This document shows, piece by piece, positions 1 through 11,669 of a stretch of DNA of 64,000 nt. Source of the DNA: Megaustenia siamemsis. Lineage: Eukaryota > Mollusca > Gastropoda > Stylommatophora > Ariophantidae. The position numbers and the translations under genes are program-made. Below the pieces are notes generated by a model. It ran no database searches. It saw only the letters and a list, made by a program, of their open reading frames with translations, and was not told where the DNA came from. Where the stretch lies: the NCBI GenBank assembly GCA_032433765.1, contig JAVIAB010000102.1, positions 15,071,730 to 15,135,729 of the forward strand, given 5' to 3'. Position 1 is the stretch's first letter. Each line of letters opens with the position of its first letter.

Positions 1-538
1 CCTTTCTCTTCGATGGTCCGGCTCTAAGTGTTCCTCTCTCTTCCGCGGTCCGGCTCTAAGTCTTCCTCTCTCTTCCGCGGTCCGGCTCTAAGTCTTCCTC
101 TCTCTTCCGCGGTCCGGCTCTAAGTGTTCCTCTCTCTTCCGCGGTCCGGCTCTAAGTCTTCCTCTCTCTTCCGCGGTCCGGCTCTAAGTCTTCCTCTCTC
201 TTCCGCGGTCCGGCTCTAAGTCTTCCTCTCTCTTCCGCGGTCCGGCTCTAAGTGTTCCTCTCTCTTCCGCGGTCCGGCTCTAAGTCTTCCTCTCTCTCCC
301 GCGTTCCGGCTCTAAGTCTTCCTCTCTCTTCCGCGGTCCGGCTCTAAGTCTTCCTCTCTCTTCCGCGGTCCGGCTCTAAGTCTTCCTCTCTCTTCCGCGG
401 TCCGGCTCTAAGTCTTCCTCTCTCTTCCGCGGTCCGGCTCTAAGTGTTCCTCTCTCTTCCGCGGTCCGGCTCTAAGTGTTCCTCTCTCTTCCGCGGTCCG
501 GCTCTAAGTGTTCCTCTCTCTTCCGCGGTCCGGCTCCA
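1..538. repeat. 32-bp GC-rich minisatellite, open at window edge
   Basis: About 17 head-to-tail units of 32 bp, each with a pyrimidine-rich half (TTCCTCTCTC) and a GC-rich half containing TTCCGCGGTCCGG. Successive units start at 31, 63 and 95, which fixes the period. Units differ mainly at one site (AAGTC or AAGTG). The array runs off the left edge, so its full size is unknown. Nearly every unit carries CCGCGG, giving a dense CpG cluster in AT-rich surroundings. Confidence 0.97.
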
Positions 539-1180
539 AGTGACTAGTCTTCTCTAGTTCCCTTGCAACCGTAACTCTCTGCCACGTCATGCCCCTTTCT
601 TTACGTCATTTTCTTTTCTGTATAAGTATGTGCTTAATTTATATTTCCCTATTCTTAATCTCTTGGTGTGTACTTTCCTTCACACCATTCCCCGCTATTA
701 TATACCCTTAGCCGTACTTCCTCTGCTATATTAGTAAACCATGAAAGCCATTCTCAACCCATATGGGTTTTAATTTAGAAAAGAATCCCGTGTTAATGAT
801 GCCTACGTCATGATAACAATTTTCTAAATGGCATCATTCTATGTTACGAGGGACAGAGAGTTGTGGGAGAACAATCGCTTCTGCCAACCGGTCATGTCAC
901 AAGATCATGATGAAGCTAACCTGTTGAGGTCAAGGGATGAGTGAGTTCAAGGTTGTTATTGGAGCCTAAGCTAGAGGGACATGTAATCAAATGACTCCGT
1001 CCAAGGTCGATCAAGCAGCAGTGATGTCTGACAATTCTATCACTGGAGGAGAGACTATTTTCTAGCAATTAATAAACAATCATTAATTAATGCACTTCAC
1101 AGGAAATCATTTTAAAATGTAATGTCGCTGAACCCCGCCGTCTGGTAGTATCTATTGTGGCAGTGCTGATATCAAATTCA
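539..1180. other. Non-repetitive stretch, possible LTR-like signals
   Basis: No convincing coding sequence. The block after the array starts TGACTAG (540), has a TATAAGTATG element near 620, and reaches GATAACA (ending near 818). This TG...CA arrangement resembles a solo LTR, but no second LTR, primer-binding site or gag/pol was seen, so the idea is weak. Confidence 0.3.
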
Positions 1181-1181
1181 G

Positions 1182-1312
1182 AAGACAAAAGGCTCAAGAA
1201 AAAGGAGAGAGGCCAGGCACCACAAATACATCCTGTTCATTGTGTGGCCCGATCTGTCTATCCAATATTGGCAGATTCAGCCACGAGAGAAGCTGTTCTG
1301 CAAGCAGCATCC
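1182..1312 (+). pseudogene. LINE C-terminal zinc-finger tail, frameshifted (family M)
   Basis: Reading across two frames gives a basic run (KRLKKKERG), then CSLCGR, then FSHERSC. The same C-x2-C ... H-x4-C tail is found near 29,900 (minus strand), where it follows a LINE C-terminal region. Such cysteine/histidine tails end the reverse-transcriptase protein of some non-LTR elements. At least one frameshift separates the two motifs, so this is a relic. Confidence 0.55.
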
Positions 1313-1400
1313 AGTTTAAGACACTCATATTTGATCAAACTACTGACTTATCATGATTGCTTGCAACCAACCATCTGTCCAAAGCACCAAAGGTCATATA

Positions 1401-2379
1401 TTTATTGCTTCTTCTTTCCTTCCTCATTTCCCTTTCAGTGTCGAAGGGAGATATAATTTGCGGTCTTTTGATTTTCTGTTCGTTTCTGCTGCTATGTTTC
1501 CTAGTGCTTCTAATATACCATCGATCCATCTTTTTCGTGGTCGACCCTTGGGTCTGGTGTTCTCACAACGTTTGTTGAAGGCTCGTTGTGTTGTGTTTTG
1601 ATTTCTTCTGCCTTGTCACGTGCCAAATCATTTCATTGTTGTTTCTTTATATATTCTATGGTGAGGGTTATTCCTAGCTTTTTTCCTCAGTTATTCATTC
1701 TGATCTGATCTCTCAGACTGTTTCCAGTCATTCGTCGAACACATTTCATCTCAGTAGAGGTTATTTTTCTTACTGTTCTTGCATCTAGGGTCCAGGACTG
1801 GCATTGATAGCACAAAGTTCGGATGAAGATTGTATTGTACGGTGCCCGTTTTGCTTCTAGTGTTATTTCCTTGTTGGACAATAGTGGTGATAACTGTCCA
1901 ATGATTTGACAAGCGTTGATGCAACTTGAGTCAATCTCTGCTGTTTGTGAATTGTCGTTTGTCACCAAACTTCCTATGTATTTAAATTCCTCTACTTGTT
2001 TTAGTTGCCTGCCTTCTATAGTTATGTTGATGATCAATTTCTCTTTTGCGACATTCATGACTTCTGTTTTATTGATGTTGATTTTCATGTTGTAGTTTGT
2101 GCCTGTGCTGTTGAGTTTATTTAAGTGTTCTTGTAGGTCTTCTATTGTTTCATGTATTCGTGCCTGATCGTCTGCAAATAGAAGCTCATTGATCCCCTGT
2201 CTCTGATGGGTTGGCTAACTTGCATATATGGTCCATTAATGTATTAAAACAGTAGGGGGAATAGTACGAACCCCTGTCTTACGCCTGATCTAACTTCGAA
2301 GTGGTCCGTGTAGCCTGCTGCTGTTCTGACTGTGCAGCTGCTGTTGATGTAGAGACTTTTAATTAGTTTGGTTAGATGC
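1401..2379 (-). pseudogene. LINE family B, 5'-truncated reverse-transcriptase fragment
   Basis: Minus-strand remnant of a non-LTR retrotransposon. From high to low coordinate it holds part of the RT domain with the catalytic FADD box (about 2164-2178), then a C-terminal stretch with INKTEV, FKYIGSLV and CVRRMTGNSLRD, then a 3' end rich in GAAG. A better preserved copy lies on the plus strand at 18,031-19,997. Frameshifts and stops prevent function. The upstream edge runs directly into the 22-bp minisatellite, and LINE homology appears to continue into its first unit. Confidence 0.85.
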
Positions 2380-3341
2380 TGGCTCACTTATATTTATTAG
2401 TTGGCTCACTTATATTTATTAGTTGGCTCACTTATATTTATTAGTTGGCTCACTTATATTTATTAGTTGGCTCACTTATATTTATTAGTTGGCTCACTTA
2501 TATTTATTAGCTGGCTCATTTATATTTATTAGTTGGCTCACTTATATTTATTACTTGGCTTACTTATATTTATTAGTTGGCTCACTTATGTTTATTAGTT
2601 GGCTCACTTATATTTATTAGTTGGCTCACTTATATTTATTAGTTGGCTCACTTATGTTTATTAGTTGGCTCATTTATATTTATTAGTTGGCTCACTTATA
2701 TTTATTAGTTGGCTCACTTATGTTTATTAGTTGACTCACTTATATTTATCAGTTGCCTCACTTATATTTATTAGTTGGCTCACTTATATTTATTAGTTGG
2801 CTCACTTATATTTATTAGTTGGCTCACTTATATTTATCAGTTGACTCACTTATATTTATCAGTTGACTCACTTATATTTATTAGTTGGCTCACTTATATT
2901 TATTAGTTGGCTCACTTATGTTTATTAGTTGACTCACTTATATTTATTAGTTGACTCACTTATATTTATCAGTTGACTCACTTATATTTATTAGTTGGCT
3001 CACTTATATTTATTAGTTGGCTCACTTATGTTTATTAGTTGACTCACTTATATTTATTAGTTGACTCACTTATATTTATCAGTTGACTCACTTATATTTA
3101 TTAGTTGACTCACTTATATTTATTAGTTGACTCACTTATATTTATAGTGACTCACTTATATTTATCAGTTGACTCACTTATATTTATCAGTTGACTCACT
3201 TATATTTATTAGTTGGCTCACTTATATTTATCAGTTGACTCACTTATATTTATTAGTTGGCTAACTTATATTTATTAGTTGGCTCACTTATATTTATTAG
3301 TTGGCTCACTTATATTTATTGATTGGCTTATTTATATTCAT
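2379..3341. repeat. 22-bp minisatellite
   Basis: About 43 units of 22 bp (TTGGCTCACT followed by TATATTTATTAG). Many units have GACTCA instead of GGCTCA, creating TGACTCA, the AP-1 consensus, by a single substitution. The first unit is continuous with the RT-coding sequence of the adjacent LINE B. No coding role is supported. Confidence 0.97.
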
Positions 3342-3370
3342 TGCGGCGTCTCTAAAGTCAATTCATTTAC

Positions 3371-3417
<47 letters not shown>

Positions 3418-3990
3418 GATTACCATGTCTGCTGGATCATGTCTCTCCACAATTTTCGATCTCGACAGTTATTTATCATTTCTGTTGTTGACCTTCTGCC
3501 AATCCATTCTTTTAAGCTGTCTGGTATCTTTTCTCTTTGCTTCCCTCTATCTCTTCGTCCTCAATTTTTCCAGTTGTTACAATATATTCCAGGTGTTCTC
3601 TTCTCATTACATGGCCAAAAATTATGATTGTTTCTTCCTAACATTGGATGTTAGCTTTTTTTTTTGCTATGGCCTCTTTCAGAACGTTTTCATTACTTTT
3701 CTTATCTATCTATGGTATTCTCAACATTCTTCTGTAAAACCACATTTGTACAGACTCCAGTGAATTTCTTGTCTGTTGCCCATTTGTCCATGATTCACAT
3801 CCATATGTTAAGACTGACTACATAACATTTAAGAAATCTTTTTCTTGTTTCTATTGTCAAAAAATTGATTGTACAGTATCTTCCTAATTTTTTTTTTGGA
3901 AACTGCTTTTGCCTGAGCCATCTCACCTATATTGTACATCTACCATCGGAGGTTTACAATTTTCCCAGATATTTAAATTTATTTACCTGC
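3371..3990 (-). pseudogene. LINE family E 3' fragment with expanded (ATG)n tail
   Basis: Minus-strand copy of the C-terminal part and 3' end of an RTE-like LINE found many times in the window. Its 3' tail (3371-3417) is an expanded run of about 15 ATG triplets, seen as CAT on the plus strand. Intact relatives show the conserved end at 52,000-52,380 on the plus strand. Several indels interrupt the frame. Confidence 0.8.
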
Positions 3991-4318
3991 TTTAGTTTTG
4001 TTTCACTTTATACTTTCTTTAAAAAATGAAATTAAATTGCCCCTCTCCCACAAAAAAATAAATAAATAAAAATAAACTTATACTCACAAACTGTACGCCC
4101 GCAATGACTGTCCGGTTAGAAACCACTGACATTGAAAACATGCTGACCTTGACCTTACAAAGATTGGGAGGGAAGGCGCCATAATCCAGGTCTGGGGTTC
4201 GCTTCAGGATGTAGGGCATGGTCTGTACAGCCACTCAAGCTTTCAAATGGCAAGGGTTATTGTAGTTCTGAGATGGTTTTAGTTGACACTATCATCATAA
4301 TGGCTGCTGTGAGATTGT
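3991..4318. other. Non-repetitive AT-rich spacer
   Basis: Contains an A/T-rich stretch near 4020-4080 and ordinary single-copy sequence. The minus-strand open frame in it has no recognisable domain. I see no gene. Confidence 0.6.
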
Positions 4319-4800
4319 CACACAATAAAACAACACAAGACAGCATCACACAATAAAACAACACAAGACAGCATCACACAATAAAACAACACAAGACAGC
4401 ATCACACAATAAAATAACACAAGACAGCATCACACAATAAATAACACAAGACAGCATCACACAATAAAACAACACAAGACAGCATGACACAATAAAACAA
4501 CACAAGACAGCATCATACTATAAAATAACACAAGACAGCATCACACAATAAAACAACACAAGACAGCATCACACAATAAAACAAGACAAAACAGTATCAC
4601 ACAATAAAATAACACAAAACAGTATCACACAATAAAATAACACAAAACAGTATCACACAATAAAATAACACAAAACAGTATCACACAATAAAATAACACA
4701 AAACAGTATCACACAATAAAATAAAACAAGATAGCATCACACAATAAAATAAAACAAGACATAATCACATATAAAATAACACAAGACATCATCACACAAA
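4319..4800. repeat. 28-bp minisatellite, A-rich plus strand
   Basis: About 17 units of 28 bp built on CACACAATAAAACAACACAA plus GACAGCAT. Proximal units carry GACAGCAT; from about 4590 a second variant with AAACAGTAT dominates, and the last units decay. The plus strand is almost free of G and T compared with A and C. Confidence 0.95.
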
Positions 4801-5035
4801 TTTGCAGAAAAGGCAAGACAAAACAGACCAACGTTTAGACTCTAAAAGGTCAAATTGGGAACAAACATAAACAATACAAGATCGTCATATTTTCTATCAA
4901 AACAATATGTTTGCAAGTCGGATGTGACAACAAATATAAATACACGCACGAGATTCGAGTTCACAAATGTCAACCTGATGTTTAGGGAAAGCTGTCCAAA
5001 TAAGACGGTAGAGGTGGCCGAAAGGTCTAACTAAA

Positions 5036-5082
5036 TCAAATAATAACAATAATAATAACAATAATAATAACAATAATTACAG
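5036..5082. repeat. AAT/AAC microsatellite
   Basis: Short run of alternating AATAAC and AATAAT motifs. Confidence 0.9.
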
Positions 5083-5147
5083 ACAAGAAATACAAAAAAC
5101 ACCTCTCGCGCCCAGGTTCAAAAAGAACCAAAACGGACTAAGACCTT

Positions 5148-5444
5148 CTTCCTTTTCCTTTCAGCTCCCTGTGGAGCACAGGTCTTCAAAAAATACTTTC
5201 CAAGCCGTTCTGTTTCTTGCCATTCTTTTAACAACATTCCATGTCTTCCACATCATCTTCATCTCTGCTTCTAATTATATGCTTAATAATTCTATGTTAG
5301 TGATTTTATCCTGCCATTTTCATCCTTTTACTCTGCGCAAGCATCCATTAAAGAAGGTCTGTATCTTCATGATTGTAATTTATGTAGTTCTCCATGTTTC
5401 ACAACCATATAATAGGACTGACTTTACATTGGAGTTGAACAGTT
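5148..5444 (-). pseudogene. LINE family A 3' end with 13-bp TSD
   Basis: A 297-bp 5'-truncated insertion. The 3' terminus (minus strand) reads GGGAGCTGAAAGG followed by GAAG repeats, matching LINE A at 15,973 and the copy at 63,300. It is flanked by perfect 13-bp direct repeats GGACTAAGACCTT at 5135-5147 and 5445-5457, the signature of target-primed reverse transcription. Compared with the 63-kb copy it lacks an internal block of roughly 180 bp. Confidence 0.85.
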
Positions 5445-5531
5445 GGACTAAGACCTTACATCGATCTATATATTTGTAAGTATCACGTTCAATCGAGGGT
5501 GAATTTGATTCAAAACGAGTGGCTGTAGTAG

Positions 5532-5783
5532 GATAAACAATGAAGGTAAGAGCCCCGCCAGGCCACGTGACGTATAGGGAATATTGTGATAGTGACCATC
5601 ATTTTTACAGATCTTCGGCACATGATTTTTGTGGTAATGTGGCCGGTATTACACCAGTGCCGCTTTACTTTCCCAGACAAATATACGGTACCCATTTAAG
5701 GCTGGGTGATCCTGGAAGTCGTCCACCAGGATCGAACTTGACCTCCTGTCCTTATAGCCCATTTCACTAACCACTGAGCTGTC
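5532..5783 (-). mobile_element. tRNA-derived SINE, diverged copy
   Basis: Minus-strand copy of the window's main SINE. The tRNA-like head (box A CAGCTCAGTGGTTAG, box B AGTTCGATCCTGG) lies at the right end; the body with TATAGGGAATATTG and the conserved GTAATGTGGCCGG segment runs to the left. Flanks GCTGTAGTAG (5522-5531) and GCTGTATGAGTAG (5784-5796) may be a decayed TSD. Full-length relatives are at 34,006, 21,181 and 55,664. Confidence 0.8.
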
Positions 5784-5807
5784 GCTGTATGAGTAGTTAG
5801 TATACAT

Positions 5808-5885
5808 CAGTGGTTCCCAAATCTCTTTAGTCAACCGCCTCCTAGATCGTTCCAGAGAGCTGTACCGCTAACTATGGGACACACT
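5808..5885. mobile_element. Possible hAT-type transposon terminus
   Basis: Begins CAGTGGTTCCCAA, which resembles terminal inverted repeats common among hAT DNA transposons, followed by CCGCCTCCTAGATCG. No matching inverted terminus was found nearby, so at most this is one end of a decayed element. Confidence 0.25.
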
Positions 5886-5957
5886 GGTGTGTACAGACAT
5901 CGACATTTCAGGAACTGTGGTGGATTCATGGCATGTTATATGTAAGTTGTCCACATT

Positions 5958-6650
5958 CATCATCATCATCATCATCATCAAGTACCGGGCCTACTGGCGT
6001 AGGTGATCATGTTTCTCCACAACTTTCGATCTCGACAGTTCTTTATCATTTCTGTTGTTGACCTTCTGCCAAGCCATTCTCTTAAGCTGTCTGGTTATGT
6101 TTTCTCTTTTCTTCCCTCTATCTCTTCGTCCCTCAATTTTCCCAGTTGTTACAATATTTTCCAGCTGTTCTCTTCTCATTACATGGCCAAAAAATGATGA
6201 TTGTTTTTTTTCCTAATATTGGAAATTAACTCTCTTTTTGCTTTGGCCTCTTTCAGAACGCTTTGATTACTCTTCTTAGCTGTCCATGGTATTCTCAACA
6301 TTCTTCTGTAAAATCAAATTTCTACAGACTCAAGTGATTTTCTTGTTTGTTGTCCCGCTGTCCATGATTCGCATCCATATGTTAAGACTTACTCTACATA
6401 ACATTTAAGAACTCTTTTTCTTGTTTCTATTGTCAAAAATGGATTGCATAGTATCTTCCTCATTTTTTGGAAAGCTGCTTTTGTCTGAGCACTTCTGCAT
6501 CTCACCTCTTTTGTACATCTTCCGTCTGAGGTTAATAAAGTTTCCAAATATTTAAATTCATTTACCTGTTTTAAAATTGTTCCACTTGTCTTTATTTTGC
6601 ACTGAGGTGATGTATTTTTCTTTGTTGTTACCATTACTTCTGCCGTTTGC
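5958..6650 (-). pseudogene. LINE family E 3' fragment
   Basis: Minus-strand 5'-truncated copy. It starts with a (CAT)n run, the complement of the family's (ATG)n tail, then the conserved end complementary to CCGGTACTTGATG. Upstream coding remnants include FKYLETLLTSDGRC and a region matching SWTV-x-KQ...WTAK in relatives. Stops and indels are frequent. Confidence 0.8.
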
Positions 6651-7202
6651 TATTAAAGCTGAGTCCTTTCCTATAACATATAAACTAAACATAAAATGGT
6701 ATAAAACAGCGAAACTAACAGAAAGACATGACAATATACGACTTTCGGCAAAAGCCTAATGCAGCTATAACATACAATCTACACAAATGAAACACACAAA
6801 TTCCGGTAAGAAAACAGTACACAGATCTAAACAAGAATGGAGGAAATGGACGGTGGCCATGATTTACGTAGAGTTTGGTGACTAATTGAATAGACAATAT
6901 AACAGGTAGCATTTAATTAGACCAAATGAAACTGACAGTGAAACATTGGAAAAATAAAACGAGGTGTCCCATAAAGTACGAAGAAAACGATAGGAAAAGG
7001 AAAAGAGAGATAGAGAGAGTGGGTTGGGGTGGCAAGGGATGAGCAGAGAAGTAATAATTATAACACTCAGAGGAGTAGGGACACAGGAAAGATAAGGAGA
7101 GGAGACAAGAGATTAAAGAAAAGAGTGAAAAGAGTTTAACCCTTTCGGTTGGAGAGTAGCAAAGCGGAACATGAGTCTGTTCTTGGAGCGAACCGACTGG
7201 GG
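6651..7202. other. Spacer without recognisable gene
   Basis: Purine-rich sequence with GAGAGA-type runs around 7000-7120. The open frames have no similarity I recognise. Confidence 0.55.
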
Positions 7203-10200
7203 TATCAGAGAAACAAGAGATGATGTCAGTAACATGGAGGTCATCAGAGCAACAAGAGATGATGTCAGTAACATGGAAGTAATCAGAGAACAAGAGATGA
7301 TGCCAGTAACATGGAAGTCACCAGAGGAACAAGAGATGATGCCAGTAACATGGAAGTCATCAGTGGAACAAGAGATGATGCCAGTAACATGGAAGTCATC
7401 AGAGGAACAAGAGATGATGCCAGTAACATGGAAGTCATCAGAGGAACAAGAAATGATGCCAGTAACATGGAAGTCATCAGTGGAACAAGAGATGATGCCA
7501 GTAACATGGAAGTCATCAGAGGAACAAGAGATGATGCCAGTAACATGGAAGTCATCAGAGGAACAAGAGATGATGTCAGTAACACGGAAGTCATCAGAGG
7601 AACAAGAGATGATGCCAGTAACATGGAAGTCATCAGTGGAACAAGAGATGATGCCAGTAACATGGAAGTCATCAGAGGAACAAGAGATGATGCCAGTAAC
7701 ACGGAAGTCATCAGAGGAACAAGAGATGATGTCAGTAACACGGAAGTCATCAGAGGAACAAGAGATGATGTCAGTAACATGGAAGTTATCAGAGGAACAA
7801 GAGATGATGCCAGTAACACGGAAGTCATCAGAGGAACAAGAGATGATGCCAGTAACACGGAAGTCATCAGAGGAACAAGAGATGATGTCAGTAACATGGA
7901 AGTTATCAGAGGAACAAGGGATGATGTCAGTAACATGGAAGTCATCAGAGGAACAAGAGATGATGCCAGTAACATGGAAGTCATCAGAGGAACAAGAGAT
8001 GATGTCAGTAACATGGAAGTCATCAGAGGAACAAGAGATGATGTCAGTAACATGGAAGTCATCAGAGGAACAAGAGATGATGTCAGTAACACGGAAGTCA
8101 TCAGAGGAACAAGAGATGATGTCAGTAACATGGAAGTCATCAGATGAACAAGAGATGATGTCAGTAACATGGAAGTTATCAGAGGAACAAGAGATGATGT
8201 CAGTAACATGGAAGTTATCAGAGGAACAAGAGATGATGTCAGTAACATGGAAGTTATCAGAGGAACAAGAGATGATGTCAGTAACGTGGAAGTTATCAGA
8301 GGAACAAGAGATGATGTCAGTAACATGGAAGTTATCAGAGGAACAGAGATGATGCCAGTAACATGGAAGTTATCAGAGGAACAAGAGATGATGTCAGTAA
8401 CATGGAAGTTATCAGAGGAACAGAGATGATGTCAGTAACATGGAAGTTATCAGAGGAACAAGAGATGATGTCAGTAACATGGAAGTTATCAGAGGAACAA
8501 GAGATGATGTCAGTAACATGGAAGTTATCAGTGGAACAAGAGATGATGTCAGTAACATGGAAGTCATCAGAGGAACAAGAGATGATGTCAGTAACATGGA
8601 AGTCATCAGAGGAACAAGAGATGATGTCAGTAATATGGAAGTCATCAGAGGAACAAGAGATGATGTCAGTAACATGGAAGTTATCAGAGGAACAAGAGAT
8701 GATGTCAGTAACATGGAAGTTATCAGAGGAACAAGAGATGATGTCAGTAACATGGAAGTTATCAGAGGAACAATAGATGATGTCAGTAACATGGAAGTTA
8801 TCAGAGGAACAAGAGATGATGTCAGTAACATGGAAGTCATCAGAGGAACAAGAGATGATGTCAGTAACATGGAAGTTATCAGAGGAACAAGAGATGAAGT
8901 CAGTAACACGGAAGTCATCAGAGAAACAAGAGATGATGTCAGTAACACGGAAGTCATCAGAGAAACAAGAGATGATGCCAGTAACATGGAAGTCATCTGA
9001 GGAACAAGAGATGATGCCAGTAACACAGAAGTCATCAGAGTAACAAGAGATGATGTCAGTAACATGGAAGTCATCAGATGAACAAGAGATGATGTCAGTA
9101 ACATGGAAGTCATCAGAGAAACAAGAGATGATGTCAGTAACACGGAAGTCATCAGAGGAACAAGAGATGATGTCAGTAACACGGAAGTCATCAGAGAAAC
9201 AAGAGATGATGTCAGTAACACGGAAGTCAGAGGAACAAGAGATGATGTCAGAAACATGGAAGTTATCAGAGGAACAAGAGATGATGACACGGAAGTCATC
9301 AAAGGAACAAGAGATGATAACACGGAAGTCATCAGAGGAACAAGAGATGATAACACGGAAGTCATCAGAGGAACAAGAGATGATAACACGGAAGTCATCA
9401 AAGGAACAAGAGATGATAACACGGAAGTCATCAGAGGAACAAGAGATGATAACACGAAGTCATCAGAGGAACAAGAGATGATGTCAGTAACACCGAGTTA
9501 TCAGAGGAACAAGAGATGATGTCAGTAACACGGAAGTTATCAGAGGAACAAGAGATGATGTCAGTAACACGGAAAGAGATGATGACAGTAACACGGAAGT
9601 CATCAGAGGAACAAGAGATGATGTCAGTAACACGGAAGTTATCAGAGGAACAAGAGATGATGTCAGTAACACGGAAAGAGATGGTGACAGTAACACGGAA
9701 GTCATCAGAGAACAAGAGATGATGTCAGTAACGCGGAAGTTATCAGAGGAACAAGAGATGATGTCAGTACATGGAAGTTATCAGAGGAACAAGAGATGAT
9801 ACCAGTAACATGGAAGTCATCAGAGGAACAAGAGATGATGTCAGTAACACAGAAGTCATCAGAGGAACAAGAGCTGATGTCAGTAACACGGAAGTCATCA
9901 GAGAAACAATAGATGATGTCCAGTAACATGGAAGTTATCAGAGGAACAAGAGATGATGCCAGTAACATGGATGTTATCAGTGAACAAGAGATGATGTCAG
10001 TAACATGGAAGTTATCAGAGGAACAAGAGATGATGTCAGTAACACGGAAGTTATCAGAGGAACAAGAGATGATGCCAGTAACATGGAAGTTATCAGAGGA
10101 ACAAGAGATGATGTCAGTAACATGGAAGTTATCAGAGGAACAAGAGATGATGTCAGTAACACAGAAGTCATCAGAGGAACAAGAGATGATGTCAGTAACA

Positions 10201-10740
10201 TGGAAGTTATCAGCGGAACAAGAGATGATGTCAGTAACATGAAGTTATCAGAGGAACAAGAGATGATGTCAGTAACACGGAAGTCATCAGAGGAACAAAG
10301 AGCTGATGTCAGTAACACGGAAGTCATCAGAGAAACAAGAGATGATGTCAGTAGATGGAAGTCATCAGAGAAACAAGAGATGATGTCAGTAAATGGAAGT
10401 CATCAGAGGAACAAGAGATGATGTCAGTAACATGGAAGTTATCAGAGGAACAAGAGATGATGTCAGTAACATGGAAGTTATCAGAGGAACAATAGATGAT
10501 GTCAGTAACATGGAAGTTATCAGAGGAACAAGAGCTGATGTCAGTAACATGGAAGTCATCAGAGAAACAAGAGATGATGTCAGTAACACAGAAGTCATCA
10601 GAGGAACAAGAGATGATGTCAGTAACATGGAAGTCATCAGAGGAACAAGAGATGATGTCAGTAACATGGAAGTTATCAGAGGAACAAGAGATGATGTCAG
10701 TAACACGGAAGTCATCAGAGGATTATGACATGATGCCATT
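7203..10740. repeat. 39-bp minisatellite, largest array in the window
   Basis: About 90 units of 39 bp (13 codons) built from AGAGGAACAAGAGATGATGT plus CAGTAACATGGAAGTCATC. Because the unit is a multiple of three and stop-free in several frames, it creates long open frames: 393 codons at 7171-8352 (+) and about 347 codons twice on the minus strand. Common variant sites are ATGCC/ATGTC, ACATGG/ACACGG and GTCATC/GTTATC. Between 9280 and 9470 the unit shrinks to 33 bp, and near 9560-9700 to shorter mixed units. No initiation context, splice sites or domain supports a real protein. Confidence 0.97.
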
Positions 10741-11160
10741 AACACGGAAGTTAACAGGGGTATTATGGCCCGGTGATCTGAAATGACAGGAGTGCCAGAA
10801 TCACGTTCGATGTTTACAAGTGGTCGCAGATTCAATATTAAGCGTCGGTCAGTTTAGCCAATATATATTTGGAGACATCGCTCGCAGATGATGGTGTATA
10901 TCAAATTCCTGTATATATAAGGCAAGCTTTATGGAAACCGTAAGCGCCTTTCGGGAACAAGACTCTATGACACTGTAGCACGAAAATGCACGCGCTACAT
11001 GATCTGTTGCAGCGAGTTGTACCCAGCAGGTTCTGGCCAGGGTTACAGAGGCGGCTCCTAACCAAAATGTCCCAAGGTTCCTATCGCGTTTAAAGTCCAC
11101 CGATGGTAGGTTGGAGAATAGAAAGTGAGTGGTAAGATCAGAGTGGATGATAGTTAGTTT
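10741..11160. other. Unique sequence with an 83-codon minus-strand ORF
   Basis: Non-repetitive, moderately CpG-containing stretch between the 39-bp array and a LINE. On the minus strand an uninterrupted ORF spans 10,849-11,100; it has no motif I recognise. It could be a fragment of an unknown transposon or chance. Confidence 0.3.
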
Positions 11161-11286
11161 CGTTTCCCTCCAGTTTTTTCTCTCAATCTCTGTTCATGTT
11201 TGCAGCTTTCAAATACACAGGCAAGAGTTGATAATACGTTTGAGTTGAATATTCTAAATTTAGTTTTCTTGCTTAGTATTCTTGAT

Positions 11287-11416
11287 ACCAGACAGCTTAA
11301 GAGAATGGTTAATGACAGGAGGTCAACAACAGAAGTGATAAATAACTGTCCTGATCGAAAGTTGTGGAGAGACATGATCACCTACGCCAGCAGCTTGATA
11401 CTTGATGATGATGATG
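11287..11416 (+). pseudogene. LINE family E terminal 130 bp inserted into LINE F, 9-bp TSD
   Basis: Extreme 5'-truncated insertion carrying only the last codons (LWRDMITYAS) and the TTGATGATGATG tail. It is flanked by perfect 9-bp repeats ATTCTTGAT at 11,278-11,286 and 11,417-11,425. The surrounding minus-strand LINE F homology stops at one TSD and resumes at the other. Confidence 0.8.
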
Positions 11417-11669
11417 ATTCTTGATTTCCATATTTTGTCCAGGTTTTTAAATTCAATGCCGCTTTTGCTATCTGCTGCTGATCTCTTTCTTTGTTTGAAC
11501 TTCTTGATCAATATTACTGCCAATAATTATTTTATATATATAGCTGTCTACTCTTTCAAATACCTGGCGATTGAGATATATAACGTCCTCTGGGGTATTG
11601 TTATTTTTCATTATTTTTGTTTCATCCTGTCGATTTCAAGTCCTATTTTTTCTTCCGCCATTTTAAATG

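Noticed and set aside
539..820. Solo LTR
   Set aside because: TG...CA ends and a TATA-like element are suggestive, but there is no partner LTR, primer-binding site or TSD that I could confirm.
3373..3417. Poly-histidine or poly-isoleucine tract in plus-strand ORFs
   Set aside because: It is the expanded trinucleotide tail of a minus-strand LINE E copy, not a protein feature.
7171..8352. 393-codon repeat protein
   Set aside because: Open in several frames on both strands only because the 39-bp unit has no stops; no promoter, splice or domain evidence.
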